In this document: positions 60,401-64,000 of the stretch, piece after piece
Layout: every line of letters begins with the position of its first letter
How positions within the stretch are numbered: position 1 is the stretch's first letter
Assembly: GCA_033063855.1 (NCBI GenBank)
Contig: CP093831.1
Coordinates: forward strand, 12,772,001-12,836,000
Length of the DNA: 64,000 nucleotides
Direction: 5' to 3'
Source: Smittia aterrima
Taxonomy: Eukaryota > Arthropoda > Insecta > Diptera > Chironomidae
Position numbers and translations under genes: made by a program
Notes under the pieces: generated by a model
Told to the model about the DNA's origin: nothing
Databases searched by the model: none
Seen by the model: the letters and a program-made list of their open reading frames with translations, nothing else

Positions 60401-63400
60401 TCACACTGTTCCTCCATTCCGTGCTTAAACATAAATCCAACCAATTTATGAAAGACGATTGTTTGTTTTCTCTGCTTCGTTGAGTAAACGAGACAATCTT
60501 TCTCTGCCTTCGGAAATATTGAATTTTATTTATGATCGAAAATAAATTCAATTTATAGTGACAATGACCTTAAGAGATGGAGAGAGAGGAAGAAGAACTG
60601 TTCGGTAATCGTGAGATACTTCGCGGGGTGAATGGCGAGGCGAACAATTATTTAATTTATACACACGTTTCCCTCTCAACTTTCATGACTTCTTCTTCAT
60701 ATTCAATCGAGTCCAATTTTATTTACATCGCGCTTGTCGAGCGACTGGGGTCGGGCGGGCGACGATGAAGTATTGTTAATGGTCTTTAAACGACTAAAAG
60801 GAGAAGAGGAAAAAAGATAAAACGCTTTTATCACAGTCAACAAACGACAGCAGAAAAACGTCGACAACTTTCGCCTTTCACGACAGCGAAACGCATAAAA
60901 GTATTGAGATTTTAAGGTGAATTTATGTAAATTTTTTCATGAAAGCGAAATTATCTGAATATGAATCAGGTCTAAAATTAGCCTGTTTGAGCAGATAATT
61001 GAAGTTGTCCGCTGTATTTACGAGAGACGCACAACGAGATTAACCGAAAGCTCCCACGTATCGTTGCAGTTTAGCGAGAGGCGGCGCGCTGAATAAAAAC
61101 TCGAGCAAGGCGAGAGAAGTTCATTCATTCATCATGTTAATGCTTCTGTTTTTACCGTTTCCATTCTACACGCTTTACATAATTCTTAAGTCATCTCTTG
61201 CAGAGCCTTGCTAACACTCATTACCAACGAAGATGATGCAGAACGAATGAATTGAATTGCTACCTGTGATGAGTGAATGTAAAATTATTAAATAATGAGT
61301 CGTTAACTTTCTTTCGAGTGTGCTTTACTATGATGAACCTGAATGATTGAGATGGGAGACTTCTGTTCATTTAACTGTAAACGAGACGAGAAGAACTTGA
61401 GAGCATCTTTGCATCTCAAATGTCATTAGACGTTGAGCTATTAATCGTCAGTTTAATTATTGACTTAAAGTTGCTTTGCCACCTTCTCCGCCTTCATCTC
61501 GTCGTTACTAACTGGAAGAAACGACACAAAAACCTGAAGAAAATGAAGTCAAGCCACTGCAAAGCTATTAATCATTTATTTAGAGCAGAATTGTATAACA
61601 TCAAAAAAGCAAACAATTGAAAATGAGAAGCGTAAGAAAGAGTTGAAAGGCACAACAAGTCTAGAGAAAAATCAATTGAGATAGGCGAAATTTCTCTGTG
61701 TGAAAAATGTTCCACGTTCGTCAACGAAAAAGAAGATTCAGACTTGCTAAATAAACTTAATTTTACATCATCGGTTGAAAGTGAAATTTCTTCTGCTGTG
61801 TTGACTGCTAAAAAGCGAGAAAGCCGCGCGCGCGAAGTAGAAAAAGAAGGCAAACTCAACGAGTCTCGCTGATGTCATACGCAAGACGACGATAATAAGA
61901 CTCGACGGTCTCTCTGATAATGAAAAGAAATTCCTTTCCATCGAAAATGATTGTGTCAGTCTTGAAATTGCTGTTGAGAATCATGCCAATTGCAAGGGCA
62001 AAGTTCCTCTCTCCCCCTTTTGAATCAACTTTCATTCAATTTAATTAGATTTCCATTGGACTTCTCTTATTACTTCCTTATCTTCACCTCATCTTCTTAA
62101 AGTCTTCGTTCGCTAAAATGCTATCACCGCATCAGCGAAATGAAAGTTTGTTTTCCTCTGCTCGTTTAGCTCGTTTCATTCGCTTAACTCTTTTTGGATA
62201 AAATCATAGAGTTGAATCAAGAAAAAGAAGAAGGAAAATAGCAACAACAGGTTACAAGATTATCTCGCTAGGGATTCGCTGTGAATGTTGCTGGAATTCA
62301 ACAATAACCGACTCTCAGTTCAATTGGCATGAAAACTGCTATTTTAGGCATGAGCCTGCTACAGTGTCGTTCAAGTGAACTCAGTGATGTTTCCATTTCG
62401 CTTTGCTGAATGAAATTGAAAGACTGGTTTTGCATTTTATTTTATTCGATGATGTTTAGAGGTCGTTCGTGAATTACGTGAAAGGAAAAACGAAAAGTTC
62501 CATTTAAGAAATATTCAGATCAAGAAGAAAAGCTTTGCAGAAGTTAATCTTCAACTTAATCTCAACATAATTTATGAACAATCCCTAAAAGAGTAAAAGA
62601 AAAAAGTCATTTTAATAACACACATCACTGCTGGCAAAAAATCCGGATGTACGGATGCACAATTTTCATTTCGCTGCTGCTGTTCGCTTACAGCATAGTC
62701 GAGGAAGAAAATAGAGACGGAGACTGACTTCGAACGTGTTTAGATATTTCTTTTCAATATCTGCATTGAATGAGATAATTGCAAGAAGATGGGAAAATTA
62801 TTATGCGCCTCTCGAGTGATACGAGCGAGACTCGAAGACGTAATTCACATTCGCTCAGGCGAAATGTTACGAAATCGTTCGTAATGAACGCTCATTAGAT
62901 TTCCAATCTTTTGATCGATGCCTCATCGAGAATTCCTGGGCATAAAAAGTGTTAAAATCTAATGTTTGACATGGAATTGCGAGCAAGTGTGCATTCTGTT
63001 CATGCATCGAGATCTTTTCAACTCGTTGCGTTCGATGCTCATGCGCAGAAATTTATGCAACGTTGTTGTTAGATTGGAATGAAATTAAGAGGAAAACACA
63101 TTGTGCACATGCTCTTTGAGTCTGTAATTAAATAAAGCTGTGCGTTTTGCCTCGACGATGCGCTCGAAAGCCTTCGACATTCGTTTCGTGCAGTCACGTA
63201 AAGAATTATCTGCGTTATGAAGCACAATTCTCTCAGACTATGCGCAGCTTGGTGAATACCGAGAAGTGAAGGTTTAATTCCTTTTATTTCATCTCAATCG
63301 CCTTTAGTTGCCATTTCGCGATGTTGCGGGGGAAATGAAACTCGATTTATTCTCTTCACCTCAAATCAAAGTCTGCACAAACAATCGACATGACGTGACC

Positions 63401-64000
63401 ACATTATGCAAATGTATCTTTGTAAAGAATGTAATCGTCAAGAAGGGAATTAATTTAATTTAACGTCGTTTCATTGTGCGGTGTCATTGCATTTTTTTTT
63501 ATTACAAAATTTACAATTGTGGCTTTTCTTTCTAATGACACGTCGTACTTACAACCGCACTGAAGTACAAGAAGGAAATGAGTCGTTAGTCACTCAATCT
63601 GATGAAAATAAAAAACTGCAACAGTCATTAGAACAATTTTGGTTGCGCGCTATTTCTCTGCGGCTTGATTCATCACGTCAATTCATCTTTCATTTCTCTC
63701 CATCTCTTTATTCAAAGACGACAATAAATTACAGAATTACAAACAAAATCCATCGACACACAATTGGATTTCGCTTAAAGCTTGTGCAAATGAATTTAAT
63801 TTATCTCCTAAGCAAGATAATGCGAAGTTGTACAAGAAGAAAGAAGAATGAAAAGTCTCAGATCTCAATCGTAAGACGTTTGTAATCTAAATAACTTTTC
63901 CTCTACTGTGAGTTCTATGCGCCGCCAACGTGCCATTGGACTGAAAGTCAACAATGAGTCCACAAACGAAACGTGAATACATTAAAATATAAATAGACTT
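51454..64000 (+). other. Probable long intron of the Shroom-like gene (no exon recognised)
   Basis: Begins with the donor GTAAGT after exon 6 and runs to the window edge. The open frames here (for example 53983-54261, 55541-55819 and 63481-63885) lack domain similarity, plausible splice context and coding-like composition. Simple repeats: AATG units at 51911-51928 and a (CG)5 run at 61825-61834. No RNA gene or transposon recognised. Confidence 0.45.
51911..51928 (+). repeat. (AATG)n microsatellite
   Basis: About four and a half perfect copies of the tetranucleotide AATG. Confidence 0.7.

Noticed and set aside
63481..63885. 134-codon open frame near the right edge as the next exon of the Shroom-like gene
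   Set aside because: It lacks the Ser/Pro-rich character and any Shroom block, and it is rich in Leu/Phe/Lys/Arg as expected of translated AT-rich noncoding DNA.

Overview
The window looks like a stretch of an insect nuclear genome, most likely a dipteran and probably a nematoceran fly such as a midge or mosquito relative. The evidence is an AT-rich composition, GT-AG introns that are mostly 50-110 nt with a few of several kb, an arthropod Inr/DPE core promoter, and proteins that match well-known fly families. The species cannot be named from sequence alone.

Layout. Positions 1-1633 (+) hold the 3' part of a Notopleural/Stubble-type serine protease gene. Positions 2550-10777 (+) hold a complete filzig-type gene: signal peptide, small Cys-rich module, about 740 residues of Ser/Thr/Pro-rich stalk, and a trypsin domain. 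Positions 14551-16877 (+) encode a Prohormone-3 (ITG-like) neuropeptide precursor. Positions 21249-24121 (+) encode SPATA20 (DUF255, thioredoxin-like), with a separately spliced first exon that supplies an Arg-rich mitochondrial-type presequence. Converging on it from the minus strand are CCT5, the chaperonin epsilon subunit (26497-24442), and OGG1, 8-oxoguanine DNA glycosylase (27778-26675). From 29148 to beyond the right edge lies a large plus-strand gene with very long introns. Its six visible exons encode a Ser/Pro/Gln-rich, SH3-ligand-rich scaffold that I tentatively call Shroom-like.

About three quarters of the window is intronic or intergenic. I found no tRNA, rRNA, CRISPR array or autonomous transposon. 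One 90-bp element in the first SPATA20 intron has 13-bp inverted ends and a TTA duplication, as expected of a tiny PIF/Harbinger-type MITE.

The genes do not form a single pathway. The two proteases are secreted or apical enzymes of the epithelial barrier and tubulogenesis type and are probably an old tandem pair. The Shroom-like gene would also act in epithelial morphogenesis. The others are a neuropeptide precursor and three housekeeping genes. No novel multi-gene system was found. The best leads are the hidden SPATA20 mitochondrial exon, the MITE, the loss of the ITG peptide from the prohormone, an 8-nt micro-exon at the filzig active site, heat-shock-element-like motifs in a CCT5 intron, and a possible intronic polyadenylation isoform of the Shroom-like gene.
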